DNA from: JAVBMO01 sp031552355 | Lineage (GTDB): Bacteria; Bacteroidota; Bacteroidia; Bacteroidales; P3 | DNA: 11,194 bases | Assembly (NCBI GenBank): GCA_031552355.1 | Contig: JAVBMO010000150.1 | Span: 1 to 11,194, forward strand | Direction: 5' to 3' | Shown: positions 1 through 7,567 of the stretch, piece after piece | How the letters are laid out: each line of letters opens with the position of its first letter | Numbering within the stretch: the stretch's first letter is position 1 | The notes under the pieces: model-generated | Told to the model about the DNA's origin: nothing | The model's input: the letters and a program-made list of their open reading frames with translations, nothing else | Databases searched by the model: none | Made by a program: the position numbers and the translations under genes

Positions 1-237
1 GGAATTGTTGCAGCTGATTATTGGAAATCATATAACGAAATAATACCGACAGAAAAATTGATACAAACAAAAGCAGAAACATATACAGTAGAAAGCTATA
101 ATGCTCAAATAAGACATTTCTTAGCCCGATTTAGAAGGAAAACAAAATGCTATTCTAAAAGCGTGGAAATGATGATTTGTTCTCTTAAATTACTTATGGC
201 TAAACGAAATAATTTAATATCTATACAAATTTACTAA
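1..237 (+). CDS. IS1-family transposase, C-terminal part (cut by window start)
   Basis: Frame 1 is open from base 1 to a TAA at 235-237 and gives 78 residues. The sequence follows the C-terminal half of IS1-type DDE transposases: a D-Y-W-K-S-Y block near residues 6-11 (matching the family's D-x-W-x-x-Y around the second catalytic Asp), then T-Y-T-V-E-S-Y-N near 27-34, where Glu31 fits the catalytic Glu. It is followed by the basic H-F-L-A-R-F-R-R-K-T stretch and S-K-S-V-E. IS1 enzymes cut and rejoin the ends of their own element. The N-terminus (zinc-binding and HTH region, first Asp) lies outside the window, so intactness cannot be judged; the visible part has no stop or frameshift. The family call is firm; the exact IS is unknown. 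Confidence 0.88.
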   Translation, partial: GIVAADYWKSYNEIIPTEKLIQTKAETYTVESYNAQIRHFLARFRRKTKCYSKSVEMMICSLKLLMAKRNNLISIQIY

Positions 238-379
238 CCCCTTTTTTTTGTAGTTTGAGGGCATTTATTTCTAAAAATAAAAGACTGATTTACAATCATA
301 ACAATACTCAGTTTTTTAAATAGATTAAAAATGAAATGCATTGATAATCAAGATTTTGATTTAAATTTAAACAACCTCT
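238..379 (+). mobile_element. Non-coding right end of the IS1-like element with terminal repeat
   Basis: After the transposase stop there are about 140 bases without an ORF, ending at 363-379 in the complement of AGAGGTTGTTTAAATTT. Bases 269-379 recur inverted at 10935-11045 with five mismatches by eye, which marks this stretch as a mobile unit and 379 as a likely element end. A small hairpin (AATCAA, loop GATT, TTGATT, 346-361) lies just inside the terminus; in the other copy one arm base changes but a G-T pair keeps the stem. ACTGA and TCAGT arms also flank the middle of the tail. That this is the end of the same IS as the transposase is inferred from adjacency. Confidence 0.65.
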
Positions 380-382
380 TAA

Positions 383-445
383 TCGACTTTGGTCGAAATT
401 CAAATGAATTCTATTCGTTTATCCAACCTTTGAATTTTCAGGAGT
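383..445. repeat. AT-rich hairpin array, left copy
   Basis: Directly outside the IS1-like terminus are small inverted repeats in a row: TCGAC/GTCGA (383-396), GAAT/ATTC with loop TCT (406-416), and a degenerate AACCTTTGAATT-type stem from about 424. The same three stems, in the same order and with the same TTATCC linker, occur inverted in the right array (11052-11119), where the stems are better preserved. No coding potential was seen. Confidence 0.6.
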
Positions 446-776
446 TTCAACTACCATAAATTTCCATATTTTACTAATCATTTTTTGCTTTTTCAAAGAA
501 ATAAAATAAATGACATTAATCGTGTTTTATCTTTTATTTGAAGTTCCTATTTGCCATTTTCTCGATTAGTGTAGTACATCAATAATGACTTTCAATCTTG
601 CTTTCAATGAACTTTTAGTTCAGGTTTTCAATTGACTTATAGTCGGCACTACGAATTTCATTCGCAATCCGATCAATGAACTTTCAATTGAATAGCGCTA
701 AATCTACCCCCGTATGAGCAAGCTGGTTTGCCAAACGTAATTCAAATATATCCATTGACTCGTTAGTGAGGATTGA
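446..776. other. Gene-free stretch with scattered small hairpins
   Basis: No ORF was recognised in these 331 bases. The right half carries short perfect stems with 3-nt or smaller loops: TGAACT-TTT-AGTTCA (608-622), GACT-TAT-AGTC (634-644), CGAAT-TTC-ATTCG (652-664), the palindrome TTCAATTGAA (683-692), and GTTTG-C-CAAAC (726-736). Their cores (ACTTTAGT-like or AATTTCATT-like) match those in the arrays at 383-445 and 11052-11170. The stretch lies downstream of the M1 gene; no convincing stem plus T-run terminator was found. Confidence 0.5.
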
Positions 777-2651
777 CTATTTAATGACTACAATCTTTCT
801 TGTAATACTTCCTTTTTCAAATTCTAATTGAAGAAAATAAACCCCCGATGTGCAATTCTTCAAAGAAATAAATTCCTGATACGAATTTGTGATTTTTCCG
901 GAATCGACAATACGTCCTAAAATATTTTTCAAAACCCAATGACCTTTATAAGATGCATTTGATTTCAGAATCACATAATCTTTTGCCGGATTGGGATAGA
1001 TTGACAAATCGAATGTTTCGGCATTTGCAGATTCTATTCCGACAGGTATTTCCTGTATTTTGTATTTACAAAGAAGCTTTTTTTCGGGGTCAAAGCTGAC
1101 GCTTTTTATTTTAAATTGAGGGTTTAGTGTGAAATGCTGTATCAGTGAATCATTTTGAAAAACAATCAACGTATCTTTTTCTTCTCCGGAAAACAAAACA
1201 GGGACAGGCATTTTGAAATAGGACACGGAAGAATGAGACGGCGTTTGCTTGATAGTGAGAGCGGTTTCGAAATCCTCTTTTTGAGAAAATGTTAGTTCAT
1301 AATTCGGATAGCCTTCTTTATAAATCCAGCTATCAAAAAATTCGGTTAAATCCTTTCCCGAAGTGTTTTCAAAATGTTTTTTCACATCATTTGTCGAAGC
1401 AAAGCCATGCATAAGTGTCGAATCATTTGCAAAATTCCAAATGCCTTTAAAGAATGCTGAATCCCCAATAACCCAACGTAGCATGTGAAGGACATAAGAA
1501 GCTTTTTCATAAGAAAGCCTTATATTGAAAATGCGATTCTTGTTTTGTGCGTTATAACAATAAACAGAGCCATCCGGTCTTGAAGTTACAGAGTCAATGG
1601 TATTTCTTTTCCATAAATTCCACGCAGCAGTATCTTCCCTTTCATAGAATAATCCGGTGGAATAGGTAGCAAAACCTTCATTGACCCAAATATCATTCCA
1701 AGAACTACAAGTGATCATATTGCCAAACCATTGATGCGCCAATTCATGTGTTAAAACAAAAGGAGTAAAATATCTCTTCCCTATAAAAGACATAGTTTGG
1801 TGTTCCATTCCTCCGCCAAGTATAAATTCAGCATGCCCGTATTTTTCATTTGAAAAAGGATATTTACCGTAAAGTTCTTCAAAAAGCGCCATTGCTTTTA
1901 TTGTGATCGGCGTCACTTTTTTGATTGTATCCAGATCTTCGGGATAAACATAATTCAGAATTTCCAAACTGTCTCCATCAGGCCGAACGTACCAATCGCT
2001 ATAAGTTTCATATTTAGATACAGCAAAAGCCGTCAGGTAAGTAGCTATTGGGTAACGATGCCGCCAATGATAGGTTTCGGTTTCTTCTGTTGAAGTTGCA
2101 GAAACAAGCACACCGTTTGACGCAACTTTATAGCCTTTGGGAGCTGTCACAATAATATCGGAAGAATCAACTTTGTCTGTCAAATCATTTTTACAAGGGA
2201 ACCAAACCGCAGAATAAAAAGGCTCTGACAAGGTTCCTACTACAGTATTTCCATATTCATTCTTTTGTTGAATGAAGGATGAACTATATTTAAGATATGA
2301 TGTGCTACGATAAAGAATGGTTACAGAGTCTAACTCTCCTTTTTTAAGAGGCGATGACAAAGAAATAAGAAGAGAGTCATGAATATAAGATGGATATCTA
2401 AAATTGATTTTCTCATCTCTTTGTAGAACACTGTCAACTGTTATATAAAATTCGTCCAAGTTCAAGAATAAGTTTTGAAAATTGTCTTCTGTAGCAGTAA
2501 AATAATAGGTTATTTTGCCCGACAAAGCGACAGAATTATTCAAAGTCCATTCACAACGCTGATAGACTAAATCAAATCCACGGCTTTGAGTTGAACCCGT
2601 TATTGAAATCATCAAAAACAAGAAAAAAAGAGAAGCTTTTAGAAATTTCAT
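777..2651 (-). CDS. Secreted M1-family zinc aminopeptidase with T9SS sorting domain
   Basis: 624 residues from an ATG at 2651-2649. M1 peptidases remove N-terminal residues from peptides. The N-terminus is a signal peptide: basic MKFLK, a hydrophobic stretch to about residue 18, and a likely cut near TQS (21-23). The substrate-anchoring motif GGGMEH is at 279-284 (the family has GxMEN; here His replaces Asn). The zinc site HELAH is at 302-306, with the third ligand Glu325 in NEGFA, giving HEXXH-X18-E. Tyr381 in YEKAS is the candidate catalytic Tyr. Residues about 548-624 (IYPNPAKDY onward, ending in ITRKIVVIK) form a type A T9SS C-terminal domain, so the enzyme is probably exported across the outer membrane. 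It lacks the long C-terminal helical domain of ERAP-type members. A hairpin element ends only a few bases upstream of its ATG, so its promoter is displaced or supplied by that element or by read-through from ribH. Confident in family; substrate unknown. Confidence 0.93.
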   Translation of the reverse strand: MKFLKASLFFLFLMISITGSTQSRGFDLVYQRCEWTLNNSVALSGKITYYFTATEDNFQNLFLNLDEFYITVDSVLQRDEKINFRYPSYIHDSLLISLSSPLKKGELDSVTILYRSTSYLKYSSSFIQQKNEYGNTVVGTLSEPFYSAVWFPCKNDLTDKVDSSDIIVTAPKGYKVASNGVLVSATSTEETETYHWRHRYPIATYLTAFAVSKYETYSDWYVRPDGDSLEILNYVYPEDLDTIKKVTPITIKAMALFEELYGKYPFSNEKYGHAEFILGGGMEHQTMSFIGKRYFTPFVLTHELAHQWFGNMITCSSWNDIWVNEGFATYSTGLFYEREDTAAWNLWKRNTIDSVTSRPDGSVYCYNAQNKNRIFNIRLSYEKASYVLHMLRWVIGDSAFFKGIWNFANDSTLMHGFASTNDVKKHFENTSGKDLTEFFDSWIYKEGYPNYELTFSQKEDFETALTIKQTPSHSSVSYFKMPVPVLFSGEEKDTLIVFQNDSLIQHFTLNPQFKIKSVSFDPEKKLLCKYKIQEIPVGIESANAETFDLSIYPNPAKDYVILKSNASYKGHWVLKNILGRIVDSGKITNSYQEFISLKNCTSGVYFLQLEFEKGSITRKIVVIK

Positions 2652-2657
2652 AATCCA

Positions 2658-2883
2658 GCTTGTTTAAATTTCGTTATGCAATTTACATATTTCAAGATAT
2701 CGCCGCTATGCGGATTTCATAAATGCGGATTTTATGATTTGCTACAAAGATTACGCGGCTATGCCGCTTCTAAGCCACAGCGTGGCGACATCTTTGTAGA
2801 ATATGTATAATGTATGATTTAAAGCAACGTAGTTGCGACATCTTTTTATTTGTGTTTATTTTATGAAAATTTAAACAACCTCT
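2658..2883 (-). mobile_element. Hairpin-rich non-autonomous element (MITE-like), copy 1
   Basis: About 225 bases bounded by GCTTGTTTAAATTT (2658-2671) and AAATTTAAACAACCTCT (2867-2883), which are inverted and share the terminus of the IS1-like tail. The same unit occurs in opposite orientation at 9049-9277, with roughly a dozen substitutions and a few short indels by eye. It has no plausible gene. Inside are four GC-rich hairpins with 4-5 bp arms and 3-nt loops: CCGC/GCGG (2703-2713), GCGGC/GCCGC (2755-2767), GCCAC/GTGGC (2774-2786) and GCAAC/GTTGC (2824-2836). It fills nearly all the space between the ribH stop and the M1 start. Mobilisation by an IS1-type enzyme is inferred from the shared ends. 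Confidence 0.7.
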
Positions 2884-2904
2884 ACAGAAGAAAATTCTCA
2901 ATTT

Positions 2905-3381
2905 CTAAAAATCTGCCATTTTCAAGGCGGTAATAGCGGCTTCCACGCCTTTGTTGCCATGCTTTCCACCGGAACGTTCTTTGGCTTGTTCAAAGGTGTT
3001 GGTGGTTAGTACACCAAAAATAACCGGGATATCGTATTTCAATTCGGTTTGGATGATGCCGTGGGCTACTGCGTCGCAAATAAAATCGAAATGACGAGTT
3101 TCGCCCTGAATAACACAACCCAAACAGATAATGGCATCAAAATGGGTTTTGCGAAGCATCAGGTTGGCGCCCATGACCAATTCGTAGCTTCCCGGTACCT
3201 GTTTAATTTCAATCCGTTCCTTTTCCACGCCGTGTTGCAAAAGGGCTTCGTAAGCGCCTTCGAGCAAAGCGCCTGTAATTTCGGTGTTCCACTCGGAAAC
3301 TACAATGCCGATTCTTTTATTTTTTCCGTCGCAAACAGTAGTTTTGTCGTATTCTGAAAGATTTTTTAATGCGGTTGCCAT
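2905..3381 (-). CDS. ribH: 6,7-dimethyl-8-ribityllumazine synthase
   Basis: 158 residues, the usual length for the family. The enzyme condenses 5-amino-6-ribitylaminouracil with 3,4-dihydroxy-2-butanone 4-phosphate to give lumazine, the direct precursor of riboflavin, in the cytoplasm. Visible signatures: IGIVVSEWN (24-32), whose Trp31 fits the aromatic residue stacking on the pyrimidine; VPGSYELV (62-69); CVIQGETRHFDF (89-100) with the proposed catalytic His97; FGVLTTNT (122-129); and Arg136 in EQAKERSG, which contacts the phosphate. The ATG at 3381 lies 34 bases after the stop of the M23 gene on the same strand, so the two are probably cotranscribed. No other riboflavin gene is present, which is common where rib genes are dispersed. 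No Shine-Dalgarno sequence is evident. Confidence 0.97.
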   Translation of the reverse strand: MATALKNLSEYDKTTVCDGKNKRIGIVVSEWNTEITGALLEGAYEALLQHGVEKERIEIKQVPGSYELVMGANLMLRKTHFDAIICLGCVIQGETRHFDFICDAVAHGIIQTELKYDIPVIFGVLTTNTFEQAKERSGGKHGNKGVEAAITALKMADF

Positions 3382-3415
3382 AAATAATATTGTTTTTGTA
3401 GAAAGCCTAAAACTG

Positions 3416-4243
3416 CTATTTTACCTTTTCTACAAGAGATTTACATTCTTTTTGATCCTTGTTGAAGGAATAGTATTGTTTATTGGTTTTGCTCGGCGCT
3501 TCAATGCCGAAATATGTTTTATCCAAATACAAACGGGTGGAACGAATGCTGTAGGTTTCAAAATCCAAAATCCATTCGGGGTCAAAGGCTTCGTATTGGA
3601 AACGGCATTCAAAATGCAAGTGTGGGCCTGTGGAACGGCCTGTGCTTCCGCCTAATCCCAAAACTTCTCCCGATTTTATTTTCTGCATCGGTTTTACATT
3701 GATTTTGGAAAGATGGCCGTAAACTGTCTCCAACCCATTGTAATGACGCACCACAATTACATTTCCATACGCGCCCAAAGGCTTTGCTACACGCACTACG
3801 CCATCGAAACAACAAAAAACGGAATCGCCTGTATTTAAACCAATATCCACGCCTCTATGCGGACGATTCCAACGCCAGCCATAATCCGAAGTTTTTTTCT
3901 TTTTAATAGGAAAAGTAAAGGGCGTTTCTCCTTTTTTCACCAAATTCAAAATAATTTCATCGGGAAGTGAATCCAAAGAACGTTCCTGAAGGCGCACTTT
4001 TTGATCCGAAAAATTGCTTTGATACCAAACAAACGAAGGCCATTTGTCCTTTTTTTCCTCAAAAAATATCCGGTCGATCAAAACACCTTCATCCACAATT
4101 AGGGGAAGATTGGCGCTATCCTGTTTTACAAAAAGTTCTGCATAGCTATTGATGGTAATATTTTTCTTTTTCTCCGTGTTTTGAGCAAACGCAGAAGAAA
4201 TGAAAAGAATAGCACACACCCATACTACAGCAAAATTTTTCAT
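3416..4243 (-). CDS. Exported M23-family metallopeptidase (LytM-type)
   Basis: 275 residues if started at the ATG at 4243-4241, chosen because MKNFAVVWVCAILFISSAFAQ (about 21 residues) is then a clean signal peptide; the frame stays open to 4276 but would add eleven residues before it. M23 enzymes are zinc endopeptidases, mostly cutting peptidoglycan cross-bridges. The catalytic domain fills the middle: YGWRWNRPHRGVDIG (121-135) with zinc ligands His129 and Asp133, GHLS with His177, and GRSTGPHLHFECR (202-214) with His208 and the third ligand His210. All expected catalytic residues are present, so activity is likely, unlike the inactive EnvC/NlpD class. The N-terminal 100 residues match no domain I recognise. 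It precedes ribH by 34 bases. A role in periplasmic wall remodelling is inferred from the family and the signal peptide. Confidence 0.93.
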   Translation of the reverse strand: MKNFAVVWVCAILFISSAFAQNTEKKKNITINSYAELFVKQDSANLPLIVDEGVLIDRIFFEEKKDKWPSFVWYQSNFSDQKVRLQERSLDSLPDEIILNLVKKGETPFTFPIKKKKTSDYGWRWNRPHRGVDIGLNTGDSVFCCFDGVVRVAKPLGAYGNVIVVRHYNGLETVYGHLSKINVKPMQKIKSGEVLGLGGSTGRSTGPHLHFECRFQYEAFDPEWILDFETYSIRSTRLYLDKTYFGIEAPSKTNKQYYSFNKDQKECKSLVEKVK

Positions 4244-4276
4244 AATTTGAATGATTAATTTTGAAGTTAAAAACAA

Positions 4277-4635
4277 GCCAACCGGCTCAGTAAATGTTGA
4301 GATTTTTTAGCATTGCAGTTTACAAAAATACAATATCTATTAGGAATTTGCAATTCAAATAAAAATAAATTTAAAGAAATTCTTTTTAATTACTGAAAAC
4401 AAATATTTTAGAAACCGTTTAAGAATTATTGCCGGCTGCTTTAGCTGACGGATTTTTGAGTTATGAACAACATTTGGGGCTAAAAAGTAAAAATGTTTGG
4501 CTAAAGCTGTTTAGTTCTGTTTATATTTTAGCCCGTTGCTTAAAAGCAACGGCAATGACGGATGTTATTTGTAAATTTAAACAGTTACTTATTATTTTAC
4601 AACAAAGCTGTTTTTTAACAATTGAAAGGCTTCAA
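4277..4635. repeat. Gene-free stretch with a GC hairpin repeat (4432-4552)
   Basis: No gene is supported in this gap between the M23 start and the LuxE-like stop. Two hairpins lie about 100 bases apart: an imperfect CCGGCTGC-TTTA-GCTGACGG (4432-4451) and a perfect CCGTTGCTT-AA-AAGCAACGG (4533-4552). Between them are GGCTAAA-type pieces (4468 on and 4499 on). The block resembles the stem-loop dispersed repeats found between genes in many Bacteroidota. The perfect stem could also end transcription from either side, but no long T run follows it. Confidence 0.5.
4323..4354 (-). promoter_or_regulatory. Candidate Bacteroidota promoter for the M23-ribH pair
   Basis: On the minus strand TATTTTTG (4330-4323) fits the Bacteroidota -7 box TAnnTTTG. 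An ATTG 20 bases upstream (4354-4351) is a near match to the TTTG -33 box. It lies about 80 bases before the M23 start codon. The DNA is AT-rich, so a chance match is possible. Confidence 0.35.
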
Positions 4636-5637
4636 TCAGTCGTTCATCAATAGGTTGCAGCCACGGATATCGCTATTGTCGAACCGGCCTTCTACCGAAA
4701 ACGTATTATCAGGGTACAGCGTTCCCAAATCCTGCGTGGCAATGAACGAACAAGAATAAAGGTTTGCCAAATCCACAACGCAAATACCTCCTCTTTTTCC
4801 GTCCTTGCAAAAAGCAAAGGGGTCGTTGATTTCGCGAATACGGATTTTCATCCAGGGTGGCAACTGGTAAATGCCGTTTTTGAAAGAATAAGCCTGTGAA
4901 AAAAGTTCCGTCATGCCATATTCCGAAGCAATTCCATCGACACCAAAACCTTGGCAAAGAATGCTGTGAAGCGCTTCGCGCACCATTTCTTTCCGGCGCC
5001 CTTTCATGCCTCCGGTTTCAAAAATCAATGTATTTTTCAATTGGAATTGGTGCTGTTCAACCAAATCCAACAAGGAATAGGTAACACCAAGCAAAATGAT
5101 TTTTTCGTTTTGGGAGTTTAAAGTTTCCAAAAGTTGGATAAAATTCCGGTCTGCCTTTTTATAAAATCCGCTGTGGGCTTTTGGGGTTTGCTCAATCAGC
5201 TTGTTTATCATGTAGATTAACGACGAATGCTGTTGTTCCAAATAATTCGGAAGAAGCGCAAGAAAGGTGTAATCTTCAATATTGCCGAAAAAAGTTTCGA
5301 AGGTTTTCAGGAAGCTTCTTTCATAAAGTTCGTAATTCCTAAAAAAATGTTTGCTGGTATTGCTTCCCGTGGTGCCGCTGCTGGCAAAAAAAGAAAACGC
5401 CTCATTTTTGGAAAAAGAAACCACGGAATGCGTTTTAAAAAATTCAATAGGCAGAAAAGGGATTTCCGTCCAGTGATTGATTTTTTCGGCAGGGACATTT
5501 AAATGGCTTAAATAGCTTTTATAGACAAGGTTTTCCTGGGCTTGAAACCGGAAAACCTGCAAGGCCGTTTCATTAAATTCGTCTTCGTTTTGCAGGCAGA
5601 AAATTTTATCTTCAAGTTTTGGCAGGCGATTCATCAT
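4636..5637 (-). CDS. LuxE-like acyl-protein synthetase / acyl-activating enzyme
   Basis: 333 residues from an ATG at 5637-5635 (another ATG follows directly at 5634; the frame extends to a GTG at 5655, which is less likely). It is a short member of the adenylate-forming ANL superfamily, as in LuxE, which activates a fatty acid with ATP and transfers it as a protein thioester. Motifs: the P-loop SSGTTGS (86-92), ETGGMKGRR (207-215), SEYGMTE (238-244), IATQDLG with Asp303, and GRFDNSDIRGCNLL (317-330), a GRxD hinge-type motif. The large C-terminal ANL domain is absent, as expected for LuxE relatives. No luciferase or reductase genes are nearby, so luminescence is not implied. In Bacteroidota such genes are often linked to surface-polysaccharide or aromatic lipid pathways; nothing here settles the acyl substrate. 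It is transcribed away from mrdA across a short gap. Confidence 0.82.
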   Translation of the reverse strand: MMNRLPKLEDKIFCLQNEDEFNETALQVFRFQAQENLVYKSYLSHLNVPAEKINHWTEIPFLPIEFFKTHSVVSFSKNEAFSFFASSGTTGSNTSKHFFRNYELYERSFLKTFETFFGNIEDYTFLALLPNYLEQQHSSLIYMINKLIEQTPKAHSGFYKKADRNFIQLLETLNSQNEKIILLGVTYSLLDLVEQHQFQLKNTLIFETGGMKGRRKEMVREALHSILCQGFGVDGIASEYGMTELFSQAYSFKNGIYQLPPWMKIRIREINDPFAFCKDGKRGGICVVDLANLYSCSFIATQDLGTLYPDNTFSVEGRFDNSDIRGCNLLMND

Positions 5638-5681
5638 TTGTACAGGAAAAAACACGTAATTTTGTAAATTCTATTTTTCTG

Positions 5682-5711
5682 CAAAAATACACTTTTTACT
5701 TGGCATTCAAT
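5682..5711 (-). promoter_or_regulatory. Weak candidate promoter for the LuxE-like gene
   Basis: TATTTTTG on the minus strand (5689-5682) is identical to the -7 box proposed for the M23 gene. The nearest -33-like element, ATTG (5711-5708), is 18 bases upstream and overlaps the mrdA start codon. The 5' gap shared by the two divergent genes is only about 70 bases, so they may share control DNA. No equally good plus-strand promoter for mrdA was found. Confidence 0.25.
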
Positions 5712-7560
5712 GCAAAGGTCGTTATCAGATAGACAATATATCATCAAAGGGATTATACTGTTCGTGGGGATTATTTTTGTCCTGCGGCTTTTCTATTTGC
5801 AGATTATCGACGGCAGCTACTTGGAAAAGGCCAACCGGAATGTGTTGCGGTTTATGGACCAATTTCCCGCCCGCGGCTTGATTTACGACCGCAACGGAAA
5901 AATGTTGGTTTACAACGAAGCCGTTTATGACTTGATGGTTACGCCCCGCCAGGTGAAAAACTTAGATACCGCTTTGCTTTGCGAACTGGTGGGAATCACT
6001 CGCGAAGATTTTTTGAAACGGATGGACAAAGCAACCGTCTATTCGCGCTATGCCCCTTCTATCTTCGAAAAGCAGATTTCCAAGGAAGATTATGCTTTGC
6101 TGCAAGAAAAATTATACCGCTTCAAAGGTTTTTATGTTCAGTCGCGTTCCATACGGAAATACCCCAAACAAGTGGCAGCACATCTTTTGGGCTATATCAG
6201 CGAGGTTCGAGAATCGGATATAGAAAAAAATCCGTCCTACAAATTAGGCGATTATATTGGGGTTAGCGGATTGGAAAAAGAATACGAAGAACAATTGAAA
6301 GGCCTCAAAGGGTCCAAAATTGTGATGGTGGATTCGCGAAACCGTGAAATGGGCAGCTTTCAGGATGGGCGCTATGATACAGCTGCCACAGCAGGCGAAA
6401 ACCTGTATTCCAGTATCGATTTGGATTTGCAGGAACTGGGCGAAAAGCTGATGACCAACAAGAGAGGCAGTATTGTGGCCATAGACCCCAAAACGGGCGA
6501 AGTTTTGGCTTTGGTTTCGGCCCCTTGCTTTGACCCCAATTTATTAGTTGGCCGGGCGCGAAGCCAAAATTATCCCAAGCTGAACAGCGATATATCCCAA
6601 CCGCTTTTCAACCGGGCGTTGATGGCATCCTATCCGCCGGGTTCCATTTTTAAAATTGCCCAAGCATTGGTCGCAATGGACAAAGGCGCCATTACACCCA
6701 ACACAGGCTTTGGTTGCGATAAATCATTGGTGGGTTGCCACAACCACCCCAGCGCAGGGAATGTGGAAGCTGGGATTAAGATGTCGTGCAATCCTTATTT
6801 CTATCAGGTTTTTAAGCGGGTAATGTCGCAAAAGAGCCAAGAAAAAACCATGACGGCTACGGAATATAACCTTACGGCATGGCGAGAATCCATGCTGTCG
6901 TTCGGGTTCGGGCAACGCCTTCCGATAGATTTGCCCAATGTGAAACGGGGCAATATTCCCGATACAGGTTTCTATAACCGTTGGTACGGGAAAAACCGCT
7001 GGGCTTTTTCCACCATCTATTCTTTGAGTATAGGGCAAGGCGAGGTCTTGGTAATTCCGCTGCAGATGGCTAATTTTGCCGCCACGGTAGCCAACAGGGG
7101 CTATTACTATACGCCGCATTTGATTCGTTATTTCGGCAAGGATAAACTGGTGCGGTCTGAATTTTTGAAAAAACATGAATCACATATCAACAGAGAATAT
7201 TTTGAGGTGGCCGTGAGAGGGATGTACGACGTGGTGAACGAACCCGGGGGAACGGGTTCTCGCGCCAAGGTGCCGGGAATTAATGTTTGCGGAAAAACAG
7301 GAACGGCAGAAAACATAGGCAAAGACCATGCGGTTTTTATTGCCTTTGCGCCTATGGAAGACCCCAAAATAGCCATTTCGGTTTATGTGGAAAATGCCGG
7401 TTTTGGGGGAACATGGGCAGCACCCATTGCCAGCCTGATGATGGAACAATATTTAAAAGGGAAAATAGAAAGGGTGGATTTGGAAAAGCAAATGATTGAA
7501 GCAGCGCCCTGCCAATCGCTTCCTTTGAAACGGTATTATTACAAAAAAACTAAAAAATAG
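5710..7560 (+). CDS. mrdA: Penicillin-binding protein 2 (elongasome transpeptidase)
   Basis: 616 residues, typical of class B PBP2. It cross-links stem peptides during lateral wall growth, anchored in the inner membrane with its catalytic domain in the periplasm. A single membrane segment spans about 12-32. The pedestal domain follows, with RGLIYDRNGKML (55-66), YPKQVAAHLLGYI (151-163) and the GVSGLEKEYEEQLKG block (184-198). The transpeptidase domain starts near GSIVAIDPKTGEVLALVS (253-270). Catalytic motifs: SIFK (Ser312, Lys315), SCN (359-361) and KTG (529-531) in CGKTGTAEN; the GQGE motif is at 442-445. The C-terminal tail is basic (YYYKKTKK). rodA follows after 7 bases, so the two form an operon encoding the transpeptidase/glycosyltransferase pair. 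The mreBCD genes often found upstream are absent; the neighbour on that side is divergent. Confidence 0.96.
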   Translation: MQRSLSDRQYIIKGIILFVGIIFVLRLFYLQIIDGSYLEKANRNVLRFMDQFPARGLIYDRNGKMLVYNEAVYDLMVTPRQVKNLDTALLCELVGITREDFLKRMDKATVYSRYAPSIFEKQISKEDYALLQEKLYRFKGFYVQSRSIRKYPKQVAAHLLGYISEVRESDIEKNPSYKLGDYIGVSGLEKEYEEQLKGLKGSKIVMVDSRNREMGSFQDGRYDTAATAGENLYSSIDLDLQELGEKLMTNKRGSIVAIDPKTGEVLALVSAPCFDPNLLVGRARSQNYPKLNSDISQPLFNRALMASYPPGSIFKIAQALVAMDKGAITPNTGFGCDKSLVGCHNHPSAGNVEAGIKMSCNPYFYQVFKRVMSQKSQEKTMTATEYNLTAWRESMLSFGFGQRLPIDLPNVKRGNIPDTGFYNRWYGKNRWAFSTIYSLSIGQGEVLVIPLQMANFAATVANRGYYYTPHLIRYFGKDKLVRSEFLKKHESHINREYFEVAVRGMYDVVNEPGGTGSRAKVPGINVCGKTGTAENIGKDHAVFIAFAPMEDPKIAISVYVENAGFGGTWAAPIASLMMEQYLKGKIERVDLEKQMIEAAPCQSLPLKRYYYKKTKK

Positions 7561-7567
7561 AAATTCG

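Noticed and set aside
383..445. CRISPR array or integron attC sites
   Set aside because: The stems differ from one another, spacers are only 7-15 bases and partly conserved, no cas or integrase gene is present, and no attC core sites were seen.
4429..4653. 74-codon plus-strand frame in the gap before the LuxE-like gene
   Set aside because: It spans a stem-loop repeat, overlaps the LuxE-like 3' end antisense, and has no recognisable protein features.
4636..5637. Bioluminescence operon, from the LuxE-like gene
   Set aside because: No luxA, luxB, luxC or luxD genes are adjacent, and LuxE-like proteins occur widely in Bacteroidota without luminescence.
7128..7376. Antisense frames within mrdA and rodA (for example 7376-7128 and 8420-8190)
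   Set aside because: They lie wholly inside strongly conserved genes and show no independent protein character.
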